Shown here: positions 1 through 10,626 of the stretch, piece by piece | Layout of the letters: every line of letters starts with the position of its first letter | Position numbering within the stretch: position 1 is the first letter of the stretch | Assembly (NCBI GenBank): GCA_035944135.1 | Contig: DASZBM010000010.1 | Location: 558,001 to 622,000, forward strand | Direction: 5' to 3' | Source: Acidobacteriaceae bacterium | Lineage (GTDB): Bacteria > Acidobacteriota > Terriglobia > Terriglobales > Acidobacteriaceae | DNA length: 64,000 bases | Notes under the pieces: generated by a model | What the model was told of the DNA's origin: nothing | The model's database searches: none | What the model saw: the letters and a program-made list of their open reading frames with translations, nothing else | Position numbers and translations under genes: made by a program

Positions 1-5
1 ATCGT

Positions 6-1271
6 CTACTGTTTTGGTCCGTTCTCAACCTCCGACGGACGGAGCGCCTGCTGTTCCCTGAGGGTGGGCGCAGGGTGCAGGTCCCTCATCAGACCGGCTG
101 TCGGGCGAAGAACGCCGTGCGTCCAGGCAACTAGTTCATCGAAGGCTTCGCCGACTTCATCCTGACGGATTGTGCAGTGGCCCTCGCGGTGAACGTACTG
201 CTGGACGAGGTTCCTGCTGAAACCAGCGGCTTCAACCTCGCGGCTGTAGAGCGCCAGTTGGTAGACGGGGACGACTGGATCGTAGACGGTATGGAGCGCG
301 AGCATGGGTCGGCCGAGGCGGCCGGTTGGGGTGTAGTGGCGGAGCAGGTAGGCTCGGGCAGCAGGTTGAGCGTCGTAGCGACGGACTTTGTCGTTGAGCT
401 CGTAATCGGACAGGCTGTTGGTGGCATTTGTACCGGAGTAGATGGTGTTTCGGTTGTCGAACGGATTGCCGCCTGCCCGGCGCTGCATGTCGCCGATAAC
501 AAACGTGAAGTAGGCGATGTCGGCGGCGACCTCCGCATCGGTATGGAGTCCCATGAGCGAGCGCATGGCTGCGGTCCCCTCGGGATTCTCGCGTAGCGCC
601 GCGGCGATACGTGCGCGCTCGGCCCGGTCGGCGAAAAAGTCGGACGGGACTCGATCGAGCGGCGGCATCAGACCGGGGAAGTAGTAATCGAACGCCGCCC
701 GGATGGCGAAGCGGCGATCGAAAGATTCTGATGTGGGGCCAACAGCGCCGCAGAGGTCCAGGCCGCCCATGTAAGGCTTTGGGTTGAGCTCGAGCGTGAC
801 CATGACCAACGCGCCGCCCATTGATGTGCCGACCACGTAGGTCTCATGAGGCGAACCGAACCGCCTAGCGAAGTACTGGCGGAGAGCCTCGGTCTCGGGG
901 TAGGCCTGTGGAAGTGCCCAGCCGGTCTGCGAATAAGCGCTTTCGATGATGGCGAAATGGCGTTCGAACAGGGGCTGCTGGTTTCCGGTGAGGCGTTCGG
1001 CGATGTGGAATGTGACAGGCCGTTGAGCGTAGCCGTGGTAGTAAACGACCAGATTGTGGTTCCAGTCGTTGGGAATGTCTATCCGGTAGGCCGCGCCGTC
1101 GAGCATGCCGACCTCGGTGAGCCCCAGTGGGGAGCGCAACTGCTGCGGCGGCTCGGATGGCTTGTGCTTTGAGGAAGCGGCCGGATCCGCGGCGCGGGCG
1201 GCGGCGCCTGCTATGAAAAGCAGAAGAGCCGCGGCCGCTGTCCGGGGTCGTGGTCGAGGAGACAAGCTCAT
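6..1271 (-). CDS. Secreted alpha/beta hydrolase (serine hydrolase)
   Basis: Predicted 421-residue exported protein. Residues 1-28 form a signal peptide with an Ala-rich hydrophobic core ending near ARAA. A GTSMGG nucleophile elbow puts the catalytic serine near residue 150, an aspartate follows in VYDPVVP near 331, and the catalytic histidine is in REGHC near 365. HG in YYHG near 79 fits the oxyanion loop. This is a complete alpha/beta-hydrolase triad, but the substrate cannot be read from it; an esterase or peptidase-like role outside the cytoplasm is possible. The open frame extends upstream to 1562 over the end of gnd. I chose the internal ATG at 1271 because the signal peptide begins there. 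It lies 50 bp downstream of gnd on the same strand, so co-transcription is likely. The stop is only 5 bases from the window edge. Confidence 0.8.
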   Translation of the reverse strand: MSLSPRPRPRTAAAALLLFIAGAAARAADPAASSKHKPSEPPQQLRSPLGLTEVGMLDGAAYRIDIPNDWNHNLVVYYHGYAQRPVTFHIAERLTGNQQPLFERHFAIIESAYSQTGWALPQAYPETEALRQYFARRFGSPHETYVVGTSMGGALVMVTLELNPKPYMGGLDLCGAVGPTSESFDRRFAIRAAFDYYFPGLMPPLDRVPSDFFADRAERARIAAALRENPEGTAAMRSLMGLHTDAEVAADIAYFTFVIGDMQRRAGGNPFDNRNTIYSGTNATNSLSDYELNDKVRRYDAQPAARAYLLRHYTPTGRLGRPMLALHTVYDPVVPVYQLALYSREVEAAGFSRNLVQQYVHREGHCTIRQDEVGEAFDELVAWTHGVLRPTAGLMRDLHPAPTLREQQALRPSEVENGPKQ

Positions 1272-1321
1272 CGGAGGTTGCCACGATTGTACAGCGATGC
1301 CACGGCTATCGGTCTCGTGCG

Positions 1322-2782
<1,461 letters not shown>

Positions 2783-2852
2783 GTTTTAGTCTGCTCTCCA
2801 AATATTTAATGTATTGTAGCGGGGCAGACGTGTCGTCAGGCGCATTGAAGCT

Positions 2853-3299
2853 TTACTTATAGATCAGGTGGATTGTGGTCTCTGTAACGGGACAAGTGAC
2901 CTGCATCGCGGCCGTGTCAAAGCTGGGCGGGCTGAGACCTACCTTGGGGTTGTTTGAGAAGCCGAAGCCTTCCTTCGGCCAGCCGATCATATTGCGATCA
3001 AGCTTGTGATTGGAGTTCTCGTCGTGGAGTACGGCAATCGCATAGCGGCCCGGCGGAAGTTGGAGTTCGACTGTAGCCTTATCACTGCTGAAGGGATGTC
3101 CTCCATGGATGAGAGCCTTGTTGTTGTTCTCCGGCCAGCCATCGGGCGATGTAAACACCGTTACTCCGGCATCTCCTTTCTGATTTCGAAAGCCATCGAT
3201 GTGCACAACCAGCTTGCACGTTTCTGAAGACGTAGATTGGGCTGCGGCTGCGTTCGGGAGAATGGTCAGGAGCGCCAGACCCGCGAGGATGCGCTTCAT
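2853..3299 (-). CDS. DUF2141 domain protein, exported
   Basis: Predicted 148-residue exported protein. A signal peptide (KRILAGLALLTILPNAAAAQ) precedes a DUF2141-type domain: an Ig-like beta sandwich with LVVHIDGFRNQKGDAGV near 30-45, LPPGRYAIAVLHDENSNHKLDRN near 80-103, and GFGFSNNP near 113. The family is common in Gram-negative envelopes; its biochemical role is unknown. The frame could start 10 codons earlier, but the ATG at 3299 has a near-perfect AGGAGG six nt upstream. It lies 36 bp downstream of an outer-membrane barrel gene on the same strand, suggesting co-expression in the envelope. Confidence 0.85.
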   Translation of the reverse strand: MKRILAGLALLTILPNAAAAQSTSSETCKLVVHIDGFRNQKGDAGVTVFTSPDGWPENNNKALIHGGHPFSSDKATVELQLPPGRYAIAVLHDENSNHKLDRNMIGWPKEGFGFSNNPKVGLSPPSFDTAAMQVTCPVTETTIHLIYK

Positions 3300-3335
3300 A
3301 GTTCCTCCTGGATTGCAAGCTATTTTCACCTGAAG

Positions 3336-4085
3336 CTATGACTTCATCCGATGGCGGTGCTCCGGCACGCTGGGTCCGAAGTGAAATGTCGGACCCACGG
3401 AGTAACGATAGCTCCAGAATCCATTGGCCAGGATGCTGTTGAACGGATGATTCCAGGTGGCGTCCATTTGAACGCGTGCTCCGACATGTTTAGTGAAGTT
3501 GAAGTCCGCTCCGCCGCCAGCGCCATAGGCCCCCGTCCAGTCCGTGAGACTTCCTCCGGGTGCGAGGACGTTCGAGACGGTGACAGCATAGGGATCCTGC
3601 GGGTTCGGGTGCGGCGTCGCTGTGATCCGGAAGGCGCTAAGCGCCGGCCGGATGAAAAGCGTGGTCCGTGAAAGGTGGCGGTATTCGAGCTGTACGCCGG
3701 CGGTGACCGTCTGCGTGAATGCGTGCAAAGGGATTCTGAGCGTATAGCCGGGCGGGATCAGTCCCGCTTGTGCGAACTGAACTGCCAAGGCGGTGAGTTC
3801 TGTCTGCAGTTGCGGCGTTGCCAGATTTGCCGTGAGAGAGGTGTCCCCACTTTGCACGCTGTAGTCGAAACCACCAGCAAGCCACCGGTTGACGTTGCCT
3901 CCAGCCTGCAGGTGGAAGCCGACCTGGTTCAGGCTATTCAGTCCGGGGCTGGAGAGGTCAGAGAAACCGGTGTAGATGTTGTAGCGTCCGACGTACTCCT
4001 GTTGAGCGCCGCAGCTAGCGGCCGTTGCAAAGAAGATCGAGAAGAGGATCAGGATTCGCTTTGTAATCGTGCCGATGGGGATCAT
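3336..4085 (-). CDS. Outer-membrane beta-barrel protein
   Basis: Predicted 249-residue exported protein. Residues 1-27 are a signal peptide (ILILFSIFFATAASCGAQ). The rest alternates polar and hydrophobic residues with many aromatic/Gly turns, such as YNIYTGFSDLSS, WLAGGFDYSV, GVQLEYRHLS, AYGAGGGADFNFTKHVGARVQMD and FWSYRYSVGPTFHFG. This is the pattern of an 8-10 strand OmpA/OmpW-like barrel. GAGGGADFNFTKHVGARV resembles the penultimate strands of the porin-family fold. The start at 4085 has GAGG six nt upstream. It is followed by the DUF2141 gene in the same direction. Ligand and role are not readable from the sequence. Confidence 0.75.
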   Translation of the reverse strand: MIPIGTITKRILILFSIFFATAASCGAQQEYVGRYNIYTGFSDLSSPGLNSLNQVGFHLQAGGNVNRWLAGGFDYSVQSGDTSLTANLATPQLQTELTALAVQFAQAGLIPPGYTLRIPLHAFTQTVTAGVQLEYRHLSRTTLFIRPALSAFRITATPHPNPQDPYAVTVSNVLAPGGSLTDWTGAYGAGGGADFNFTKHVGARVQMDATWNHPFNSILANGFWSYRYSVGPTFHFGPSVPEHRHRMKS

Positions 4086-4191
4086 GGTGAGCCTCGGGTC
4101 GAGCGTTGAGGATTCGGAATGTGAACCGCCGTCGATTTGGCGGCTGATTGCTTTTCGGGATGCGGACGTCTGGAGCTATTCGTACTGCCGG

Positions 4192-5889
4192 TCATTGCGC
4201 GATCGCGTCCTGCCACAGCACGCGGGTTTTCGCTTGTTCCCATGCGAGGAAGCTACTGTCGAAGCGCTCTTCGAGTGCTGTTCGACGAACTTTCAGGGTT
4301 GGAGTAAGGAGCCCGTTGTCTGCTGTCCATGGCTGCTGGCAAACAACCATGAAGCGCAGTTGTTCGTGTTGATCAAGATGACTGTTGACGCGGTCCATTT
4401 CATGTTTGAGTGCGGTCTCGAGAGCTTCGCGTTTCGTCGGAGATTCTGCTGCCGCTCGTAACTCAGGCACCAGAACCGCAAGACTGAACGGTGCAGACAT
4501 GCCCGATCCGAGAACGCATACCGATTCGAATAATGTTGAAAGCGAGAGAAGCTTTTCAATCGGTGCAGGTACGACGTACTTCCCTTTGGCCGTCTTGAAT
4601 TCCTCCTTCAGCCGGCCCACGATGCGCAGTCGGCCCTGTTCATCAATCTCGCCGCGATCTCCCGTGCGGAAGTACCCGTCTTCTGTAAACGCCTGCTGTG
4701 TGAGTTCCGGATTCTTGTAGTACCCCAGCATGTTCATCGGGCCCTTGATCTCGACTTCCCCTTGCGAGGAGATGCGCGTATCAGCATACGGACTTGCGTT
4801 GCCAACGAAGCCTGCGCGGAACTTCGAGGGCAACGGAACGTGTGTGATGCCGGTCTCGGTCATTCCGTAACCTTCAACGAAGTTGAGACCGAGCTTGCGG
4901 TACCAGTGCACGAGTTCGATCGGAATCGCCGCACCTCCAGATGCGACAAGCCGCGCGTGGTGAAGGCCTAATCCGTTGAGGATCTTGCTTCGCGCAATGC
5001 GGTTGAGGATGGGAATTTTGAGGAGACGCTGTAGCTTTCGCTCCGGAACCTTTTCAAAGACACCTTGCTGAAAGCGCAGATAAAGACGCGGAATTGAGAA
5101 GAAAATCGTACATTTCGAGCGCTGTAGATCAGTGAGGAATGTTTGCTGGCCTTCGGTAAAGAAGATTTGGAGCGGCATCATCAGGGAGTTCATCTCCACG
5201 ATTGCTCGCTCAGCAATATGCGCCAGAGGAAGGTAGGAAAGGATGCGGTCAAGCGCGTATGGAGAGTTGCCGAGCACTGGCTCCATGGATTTGCCCATGA
5301 GGCTGAGAGAACGAAACGACTGCATCACACCCTTCGGCTGTCCAGTGGTTCCTGAGGTGTAGATGATGGTCGCGACCTCTTCGGCTGCGCGGAGTGGTTG
5401 GCCGTCGAAGTCCTTTCCGTTCTGAACGATCGTTTGCCATTCCTCAGAGTCTGAGGGAATATGGTCTGGCTTTGCGTTGGGGAACCGGACTAACTTCATG
5501 TTCCGTAATGAAGGAGCGCCGAACGAGGGGGATTGATCCAGCTCTCCCACAAAGCAGGCGACTGGTTCGCTGTGCTGGAACAGCAATGACAGAGATTCGT
5601 TACGAAGAGAGGGGAAGAAGGGGACACTGACGTGGCCTGACATCCATATCGCGATGTCCGCCATGATCCACCAAGCGCAATTTTTGGACAGAATGGCAAC
5701 CCGCGAGCCGGCAGGCCAGTTCTGGTCGATCAGCCAGCGGGCGATTCGTCGAATTTCGTGCATCGCTTCCGCCCACGTCCAGCTCTGAACTTCACCGTTC
5801 CGGGGCTGGGTTAGGAAAGGTTGATCTGGACGATGCCGTTCCGAAGAATAGATCCGCTGCAGAGGGAGGTCGGAATCCGGAAATCTCAC
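4192..5889 (-). CDS. Long-chain acyl-CoA ligase (AMP-forming), FadD-like
   Basis: Activates fatty acids to acyl-CoA with ATP, feeding the beta-oxidation operon nearby. The ANL-superfamily P-loop YTSGTTGQPKG lies near residue 178. EGYGMTETG (A5-type motif) is near 350, and YFRTGDRGEIDEQGRLRIVGR (A7-A8) near 420 is followed by KEEFKTAKGKYVVPAPIE, which holds the hinge and catalytic-lysine region of long-chain ligases. Length 565 is normal. The frame stays open to a TTG at 5967, but the GTG at 5889 has AGGAG nine nt upstream. The longer frame would also cover the putative operator at 5945-5958. I therefore prefer 5889. It is divergent from the TetR gene at 6121, which probably controls it. Confidence 0.88.
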   Translation of the reverse strand: MRFPDSDLPLQRIYSSERHRPDQPFLTQPRNGEVQSWTWAEAMHEIRRIARWLIDQNWPAGSRVAILSKNCAWWIMADIAIWMSGHVSVPFFPSLRNESLSLLFQHSEPVACFVGELDQSPSFGAPSLRNMKLVRFPNAKPDHIPSDSEEWQTIVQNGKDFDGQPLRAAEEVATIIYTSGTTGQPKGVMQSFRSLSLMGKSMEPVLGNSPYALDRILSYLPLAHIAERAIVEMNSLMMPLQIFFTEGQQTFLTDLQRSKCTIFFSIPRLYLRFQQGVFEKVPERKLQRLLKIPILNRIARSKILNGLGLHHARLVASGGAAIPIELVHWYRKLGLNFVEGYGMTETGITHVPLPSKFRAGFVGNASPYADTRISSQGEVEIKGPMNMLGYYKNPELTQQAFTEDGYFRTGDRGEIDEQGRLRIVGRLKEEFKTAKGKYVVPAPIEKLLSLSTLFESVCVLGSGMSAPFSLAVLVPELRAAAESPTKREALETALKHEMDRVNSHLDQHEQLRFMVVCQQPWTADNGLLTPTLKVRRTALEERFDSSFLAWEQAKTRVLWQDAIAQ

Positions 5890-5944
5890 CTTTCCGAGCT
5901 CCTGTTCGTTCTCGATCTGGCTCTGCAATGCAAGCCTCGCTTTT

Positions 5945-5958
5945 TTACCGTGGGGTAA
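5945..5958. promoter_or_regulatory. Putative TetR operator upstream of the acyl-CoA ligase
   Basis: A dyad TTACC-GTGG-GGTAA lies between the divergent acyl-CoA ligase and TetR genes. A similar dyad, TGACC-GAGC-GGTAA, occurs just upstream of fadN at 6877-6890; the two share 10 or 11 of 14 positions. A further GGTAA follows at once (5959-5963), so the site may be extended. Placement beside a TetR gene and in front of two fatty-acid operons makes it a good candidate for the TetR binding site. This is inference from sequence only. Confidence 0.5.
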
Positions 5959-6120
5959 GGTAAACAACTTGTGGTAAAGCTGTCACGAAAAATATACAGC
6001 GGGAAGGAATTAGCAACGAGGGACGCGGAAGTCGTGGAAGCACCATGAGAGGCGCCGCCTTCACATCGTGCCATGAGCCTCTTGCGCCTGAGTTGATCCA
6101 CCACCGGAAAGTTCCTTGAT

Positions 6121-6774
6121 ATGCGAACAATAGATAGCGTGACATCTTCTCGACGTCCTTGGAAAAGCTTTCGTGTGCGCCAGAGGGACGGAGATTCGAA
6201 ACGGGTGGTAATTCTTGAGACTGCGGCTCGCCTATTCCTCGAGCGCGGATATCGGAGCACCTCGCTTCGCGAGCTTGCCACGCTACTGAACATTACGAAA
6301 CCCGCACTGTACTACTACTTTCAGAACAAAGAGCAGATGCTCGTCGACTGCTATCGCGCGGGCATAAGCTCAATCGAAGGCCTTCTGGAAGAAGGCAAAC
6401 TCGAGGGTGGGAGCGGCCTCGAACGGCTGCAGAAATACCTGCACGTTTACGCGACGGCTATTGTGTCTCATGACTTTGGGCGGTGCGTTGCGATGCTCGA
6501 TGACTCCGAGTTGTCGCCGCCGGCGCGCCGTGAGGTACGTACTCTGAAGCGCCGAATCGATGCCTCGATCCGGGAGTTTATCGAGGATGGTATGGCAGAC
6601 GGGTCGATTGCTGAGTGCAATCCTAAGCTTGCCGCATTTGCGGCTGCAGGCGCTATCAATTGGATCGGCACCTGGTACAGGCCCGAGGGGGGAATGACCG
6701 GCGAAGAGATCGCTTCTGGTTTCGCCGAGCTGCTCACGCGTGGACTGGCAAGTCGGAACCGCGCCGGAGGATGA
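6121..6774 (+). CDS. TetR/AcrR-family transcriptional regulator of fatty-acid genes
   Basis: Predicted 217-residue repressor. The N-terminal TetR helix-turn-helix covers about residues 28-75: ILETAARLFLERGY, then TSLRELATLLNITKPALYYYFQNKEQML, the classic recognition-helix pattern ending in YYYFQNKE. The remaining two thirds are helical with GGMTGEEIA near 196, like TetR ligand domains. It lies between a divergent acyl-CoA ligase and a co-directional fadNAE operon, so acyl-CoA is the most likely inducer, as for FadR/PsrA-type TetR proteins; this is inferred from context. The start at 6121 has a weak GGAAAG upstream. The frame has in-phase residues before the HTH that could be trimmed if a later start is used. 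Confidence 0.88.
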   Translation: MRTIDSVTSSRRPWKSFRVRQRDGDSKRVVILETAARLFLERGYRSTSLRELATLLNITKPALYYYFQNKEQMLVDCYRAGISSIEGLLEEGKLEGGSGLERLQKYLHVYATAIVSHDFGRCVAMLDDSELSPPARREVRTLKRRIDASIREFIEDGMADGSIAECNPKLAAFAAAGAINWIGTWYRPEGGMTGEEIASGFAELLTRGLASRNRAGG

Positions 6775-6876
6775 CGAACCCATGACATCTGCATAAGACA
6801 AGGCAAAATAGCCGGAGGCGAAGTCTTGTAGTGGGGTCTTCTGTATGCCTCTCGGCTGCCCGTCTTGTTGACTTTT

Positions 6877-6890
6877 TGACCGAGCGGTAA
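6877..6890. promoter_or_regulatory. Putative TetR operator upstream of fadN
   Basis: Dyad TGACC-GAGC-GGTAA, containing the perfect inverted repeat ACCG-AG-CGGT, 73 bp before the fadN start. It closely matches the dyad at 5945-5958. It lies downstream of the TetR stop and upstream of fadN, so it could place the operon under the same regulator as the ligase. Confidence 0.5.
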
Positions 6891-6963
6891 GTATTATGCC
6901 GCCTGTCCGCGAAGTAGTTCAGCTTCTCTGGACAGCGCAGTTGAGCGCATTGAGGAGTGGGAG

Positions 6964-9417
6964 ATGGCATCGCTGGTCCGTTCGCCGGCCGGTGAATCGG
7001 GTTTTCGCGAGGGGATCCGGACAAGCCCGCGCCGGCATGACATACGCCGGGTAGGTGTCCTCGGAGCAGGCACCATGGGCGCCCGGATTGCGGCGCACAT
7101 TGCTAATGCAGGGATACCCGTCTTGCTGCTCGATCTGGCTGCCGCGCCACCGAACCGCAATGCAGTTGCGATGCAAGCGCTGGACGGGTTGAAGAAGGCG
7201 AAGCCCGCTGCCTTTGCAGATGCACTCGCTGCCAGTTTGATAACAGTCGGCAACTTCGACGACGATTTGGAGAAATTGCGTGAATGCGATTGGATAGTTG
7301 AAGCAGTTGCGGAGAATCTCGAGATCAAGCGCGACCTGTTGGCTAAGGTGACAGCGCATATAAGGCCCGACACAATCCTGACAACAAATACGAGCGGGCT
7401 TCCGGTTTCAAAGATCGCAGAAGCGCTTCCTGATGGCCTGCGAAGCCGCTGGCTTGGGACTCACTTCTTCAACCCTCCGCGCTATATGCGCCTGTTGGAG
7501 GTAATCCCCACTGCCGACACAGATCCAGACGTTGTTGAAGCGATTTCAAACTTCGCAGATCTGAAGTTGGGTAAGACAATTGTCCGCGCGAACGACACGC
7601 CCAACTTTATTGCAAATCGAATTGGCGTGTTTGCGATGCTGAACACATTTCGTGTGATGAAGGCGCAAAGACTAAGCATTGAAGAAATTGATTTGTTGAC
7701 AGGTCCGGTGATCGGATGGCCGAAGACCGGTACATTCCGTCTGGCGGACATGGTCGGTATCGATGTCATCTACAACGTAGCAAGAAATTTTGCGGCTGCT
7801 GGCGGAGATGAACGCTCAGATTTGGGTTTGCCGCCTGAAATCGCCGAGTTGGTGAAGCGCAAGTGGCTAGGAGACAAAACACAGCAGGGGTTCTATAAGA
7901 AAGTCCGTGAGAAAGACGGTAGCGAAACGCGTCTTGTGTTCAACGCTGAAGTTATGGATTACAGGGCCGCAGCTCGCGTTTCATTTCCGCTGCTGGAGAT
8001 GCTTAAGTCGAACGAAAGTCCAGCAGAACGTATTCGCGCGTTGATGAGTGGGAATGAGAAGGACAAGGCAGCCGCCTTCTACCGCGCTATGTTGCCGGAG
8101 CTTTGGATTTATGCCGCGCATCGTATCGGCGAAGTCTCACGCACATTGCTCGAGATCGATCGAGCGATGAAGGCGGGCTTCAATTGGGAGCTTGGACCAT
8201 TCGAGATGTGGGATGCGGCAGGTGTACCGGAGACGGTTGAGATAATGCGTGGTTCCGGACTCTCGATTCCTTCGGCGGTCGAGAGACTGCTCGCGACGGA
8301 TGGAAGGTCATGGTATCGCGACGGTGGGAGTGAGTTCTTCGACCCTCAGAGTGGGGTCTATCAGAGGGTCGAGCAGAGGCCCGAGCTTCTGTCTGTGTCG
8401 CATTTCGAGAAGTCGAACGGCCGGCTAGCCGGAAATGCTGGGGTTTCATTGATCGATGTCGGTGATGGTGTCGGTTGTTTCGAGTTCCACTCGAAGATGA
8501 ACACGATTGGACGAGACATCGTCACATTCCTAACCCGCGAACTTCGCGATGGAAGTACAGCGATGGCGAGCTTTGATGCGTTCGTCGTCACGAGCGATGC
8601 AGCGAACTTTTCCGCTGGCGCCAATCTCATGCAATTGCTCCTGGCTATTCAGGACGAAGAGTGGGATGAGATTGATTCGATGGTCCGGAGCTTCCAGGGA
8701 ATGACCAGAGCGATTAAGTTCTGTTCGCGGCCGGTCATTGTGGCGCCCTTTGGTCTTTGTCTTGGCGGAGGCACCGAGATTTCTCTCCACGGCGCTGGCC
8801 GCCAGGCTCATCTCGAGTTGTATACCGGCCTCATTGAGACGAGCGTGGGATTGGTTCCCGCGGGCGGAGGCTGCAAGGAGATGTTGCTCCGGGCAATTGC
8901 TGTGGCTGATCAGATCAAAAGCAATGGTCGCGTGGACTCCGTGGAACTGCACGGAACGATCAAAACCGCTTTCGAAACAATCGCAATGGCGAAAATGTCA
9001 GCCTCCGCGTTTGAGGCGCGTTCCTTGCACCTGCTTGACGTTGCCGATGGCATTTCGATGAACCGCGACCGGCTTTTGTTCGACGCAAAGACGAAGGCGT
9101 TGGAAATGATTCGGACTGGATATTCGGCGCCGGTGCCGAAAAAAGATATTGCAGCACCTGGCGGTTCGGTACTAGCCACACTAAAGCTGGGAGTCTACCT
9201 AATGCGCGAGGGTGAGTTCATCACTGAGCATGACGTGAAGGTCGCGAATCACGTCGCAAGAATACTCGCAGCGGGCGAAGTGAGTGCCGGGACACAGGTC
9301 ACGGAAGATTACTTGTTGGATCTTGAGCGCGAAGCGTTCCTGTCGCTTTGTGGGGAGCCAAAAACTGCGGAGCGCATCGGTTACACGCTCAAGACTGGCA
9401 AGCCGCTGCGGAATTGA
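6964..9417 (+). CDS. fadN: Bifunctional 3-hydroxyacyl-CoA dehydrogenase/enoyl-CoA hydratase, FadN type
   Basis: Cytoplasmic enzyme for the hydration and dehydrogenation steps of beta-oxidation. Residues 28-340 are the 3-hydroxyacyl-CoA dehydrogenase part: NAD-binding GAGTMG at 34-39 and catalytic histidine in [11 protein letters not shown] near 167. From about 500 onward comes a crotonase fold with [12 protein letters not shown] and [14 protein letters not shown] (oxyanion hole), and [17 protein letters not shown] carries the catalytic glutamates. The dehydrogenase-first order is the reverse of E. coli FadB and matches Bacillus subtilis FadN. Length 817 is typical for that type. The ATG at 6964 has GAGGAG upstream. 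It is followed after 10 bp by a thiolase and then an acyl-CoA dehydrogenase, the same gene order as fadNAE. Confidence 0.92.
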   Translation: MASLVRSPAGESGFREGIRTSPRRHDIRRVGVLGAGTMGARIAAHIANAGIPVLLLDLAAAPPNRNAVAMQALDGLKKAKPAAFADALAASLITVGNFDDDLEKLRECDWIVEAVAENLEIKRDLLAKVTAHIRPDTILTTNTSGLPVSKIAEALPDGLRSRWLGTHFFNPPRYMRLLEVIPTADTDPDVVEAISNFADLKLGKTIVRANDTPNFIANRIGVFAMLNTFRVMKAQRLSIEEIDLLTGPVIGWPKTGTFRLADMVGIDVIYNVARNFAAAGGDERSDLGLPPEIAELVKRKWLGDKTQQGFYKKVREKDGSETRLVFNAEVMDYRAAARVSFPLLEMLKSNESPAERIRALMSGNEKDKAAAFYRAMLPELWIYAAHRIGEVSRTLLEIDRAMKAGFNWELGPFEMWDAAGVPETVEIMRGSGLSIPSAVERLLATDGRSWYRDGGSEFFDPQSGVYQRVEQRPELLSVSHFEKSNGRLAGNAGVSLIDVGDGVGCFEFHSKMNTIGRDIVTFLTRELRDGSTAMASFDAFVVTSDAANFSAGANLMQLLLAIQDEEWDEIDSMVRSFQGMTRAIKFCSRPVIVAPFGLCLGGGTEISLHGAGRQAHLELYTGLIETSVGLVPAGGGCKEMLLRAIAVADQIKSNGRVDSVELHGTIKTAFETIAMAKMSASAFEARSLHLLDVADGISMNRDRLLFDAKTKALEMIRTGYSAPVPKKDIAAPGGSVLATLKLGVYLMREGEFITEHDVKVANHVARILAAGEVSAGTQVTEDYLLDLEREAFLSLCGEPKTAERIGYTLKTGKPLRN

Positions 9418-9427
9418 GGATTTGTCC

Positions 9428-10612
9428 ATGAGGGAAGCAGTTATTGTCAGTGTTGTCAGAACCGCGGTCGGGAAAGCGCCAAAGGGAACTCTCAGAAATA
9501 CCCGTCCGGATGATCTGGGGGCGATCGTCGTTAGAGGTGCACTCGCACGTGTGCCGGCGCTCGACCCGAAGGAAATTGACGATGTGATTATCGGTTGCGC
9601 GATGCCAGAAGGTGAGCAGGGAATGAATATCGCGCGTGTCATCTCTTTTCGTGCTGGACTTCCTAACGAACCGGCGGCGATGACGATCAATCGCTACTGT
9701 GCATCCGGACTGCAATCGATCGCGCTCGCGGCCGAGAGAATTCGCGGCGGCGCCGCTGACGCGATCGTAGCGGGGGGTGCTGAATCGATGTCGTACGTTC
9801 CCATGGGGGGAAATAAAGTTTCTGCGAATCCATGGCTGGTTGAGAACCATCCTGGCTCGTACATGTCGATGGGTCTTACGGCGGAACGTGTAGCAAAACA
9901 TTACGGGATTACACGTGAGGACTCGGACCAGTTTGCCTACGAAAGCCATCGCAAGGCTGTTTCGGCTATCAAAGCCGGAGCTTTTCGAGACGAGATTATT
10001 CCGGTGCCCGTCACTACCACGGCCCTGAACGAGAGTGGCGAACCAATCGAGAAAAGCAATGACTTCATGGTTGATGAAGGTCCCCGATTGGATACGTCGA
10101 TTGAAGCGCTCGCAAAGCTTCGTCCAGCGTTTCATGCGAACGGCATCGTGACGGCAGGGAATAGCTCGCAGATGTCCGACGGCGCTGCGGCGGCAGTTGT
10201 CATGTCGGAGGATCGTGCCAAGGCACTGTGTTTATCGCCTCTGGCCCGCTTTGTAGCGTTCGCTTATGCCGGCTGTGCACCTGAAGAGATGGGCATAGGC
10301 CCTGTTTATGCCATTCCGAAGGCATTGAAAATGGCGGGTCTCAGCTTGGATGACATCGATTTGATCGAGCTCAATGAAGCCTTTGCCGCCCAGTCGCTGG
10401 CAGTCATCAAGACCCTTTCCCTCGATAGAAGAAAAATCAACATCAATGGTGGAGCGATCGCGCTCGGCCATCCACTGGGATGCACAGGCGCGAAGCTAAC
10501 GGCTACCCTGCTTGGTGAGTTGAAGCGGCGCAAGGGCCGCTACGGCATGGTGACCATGTGTGTGGGCGGAGGAATGGGAGCAGCGGGCATATTCGAGAAT
10601 CTGCAGAACTAG
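9428..10612 (+). CDS. fadA: Acetyl-CoA acyltransferase (3-ketoacyl-CoA thiolase)
   Basis: Thiolytic cleavage of 3-ketoacyl-CoA, the last step of beta-oxidation. The 394-residue product has the nucleophilic cysteine in [10 protein letters not shown] (Cys91), NEAFAAQ near 320, the histidine in [15 protein letters not shown] near 353, and the second active-site cysteine in MCVGGGMG near 383. These complete the degradative-thiolase set. The open frame begins at 9284 inside fadN. I start at the ATG at 9428 ([16 protein letters not shown]), which matches the family N-terminus and leaves a 10-bp gap after fadN. It probably forms the alpha2/beta2-type complex with FadN; that is family knowledge, not visible here. 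Confidence 0.95.
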   Translation: MREAVIVSVVRTAVGKAPKGTLRNTRPDDLGAIVVRGALARVPALDPKEIDDVIIGCAMPEGEQGMNIARVISFRAGLPNEPAAMTINRYCASGLQSIALAAERIRGGAADAIVAGGAESMSYVPMGGNKVSANPWLVENHPGSYMSMGLTAERVAKHYGITREDSDQFAYESHRKAVSAIKAGAFRDEIIPVPVTTTALNESGEPIEKSNDFMVDEGPRLDTSIEALAKLRPAFHANGIVTAGNSSQMSDGAAAAVVMSEDRAKALCLSPLARFVAFAYAGCAPEEMGIGPVYAIPKALKMAGLSLDDIDLIELNEAFAAQSLAVIKTLSLDRRKININGGAIALGHPLGCTGAKLTATLLGELKRRKGRYGMVTMCVGGGMGAAGIFENLQN

Positions 10613-10626
10613 GAGCGGGGGGACCA

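Noticed and set aside
2789-2829. GTCTGC...GCAGAC inverted repeat upstream of gnd
   Set aside because: Six-bp arms with a long AT-rich spacer; not distinguishable from chance.
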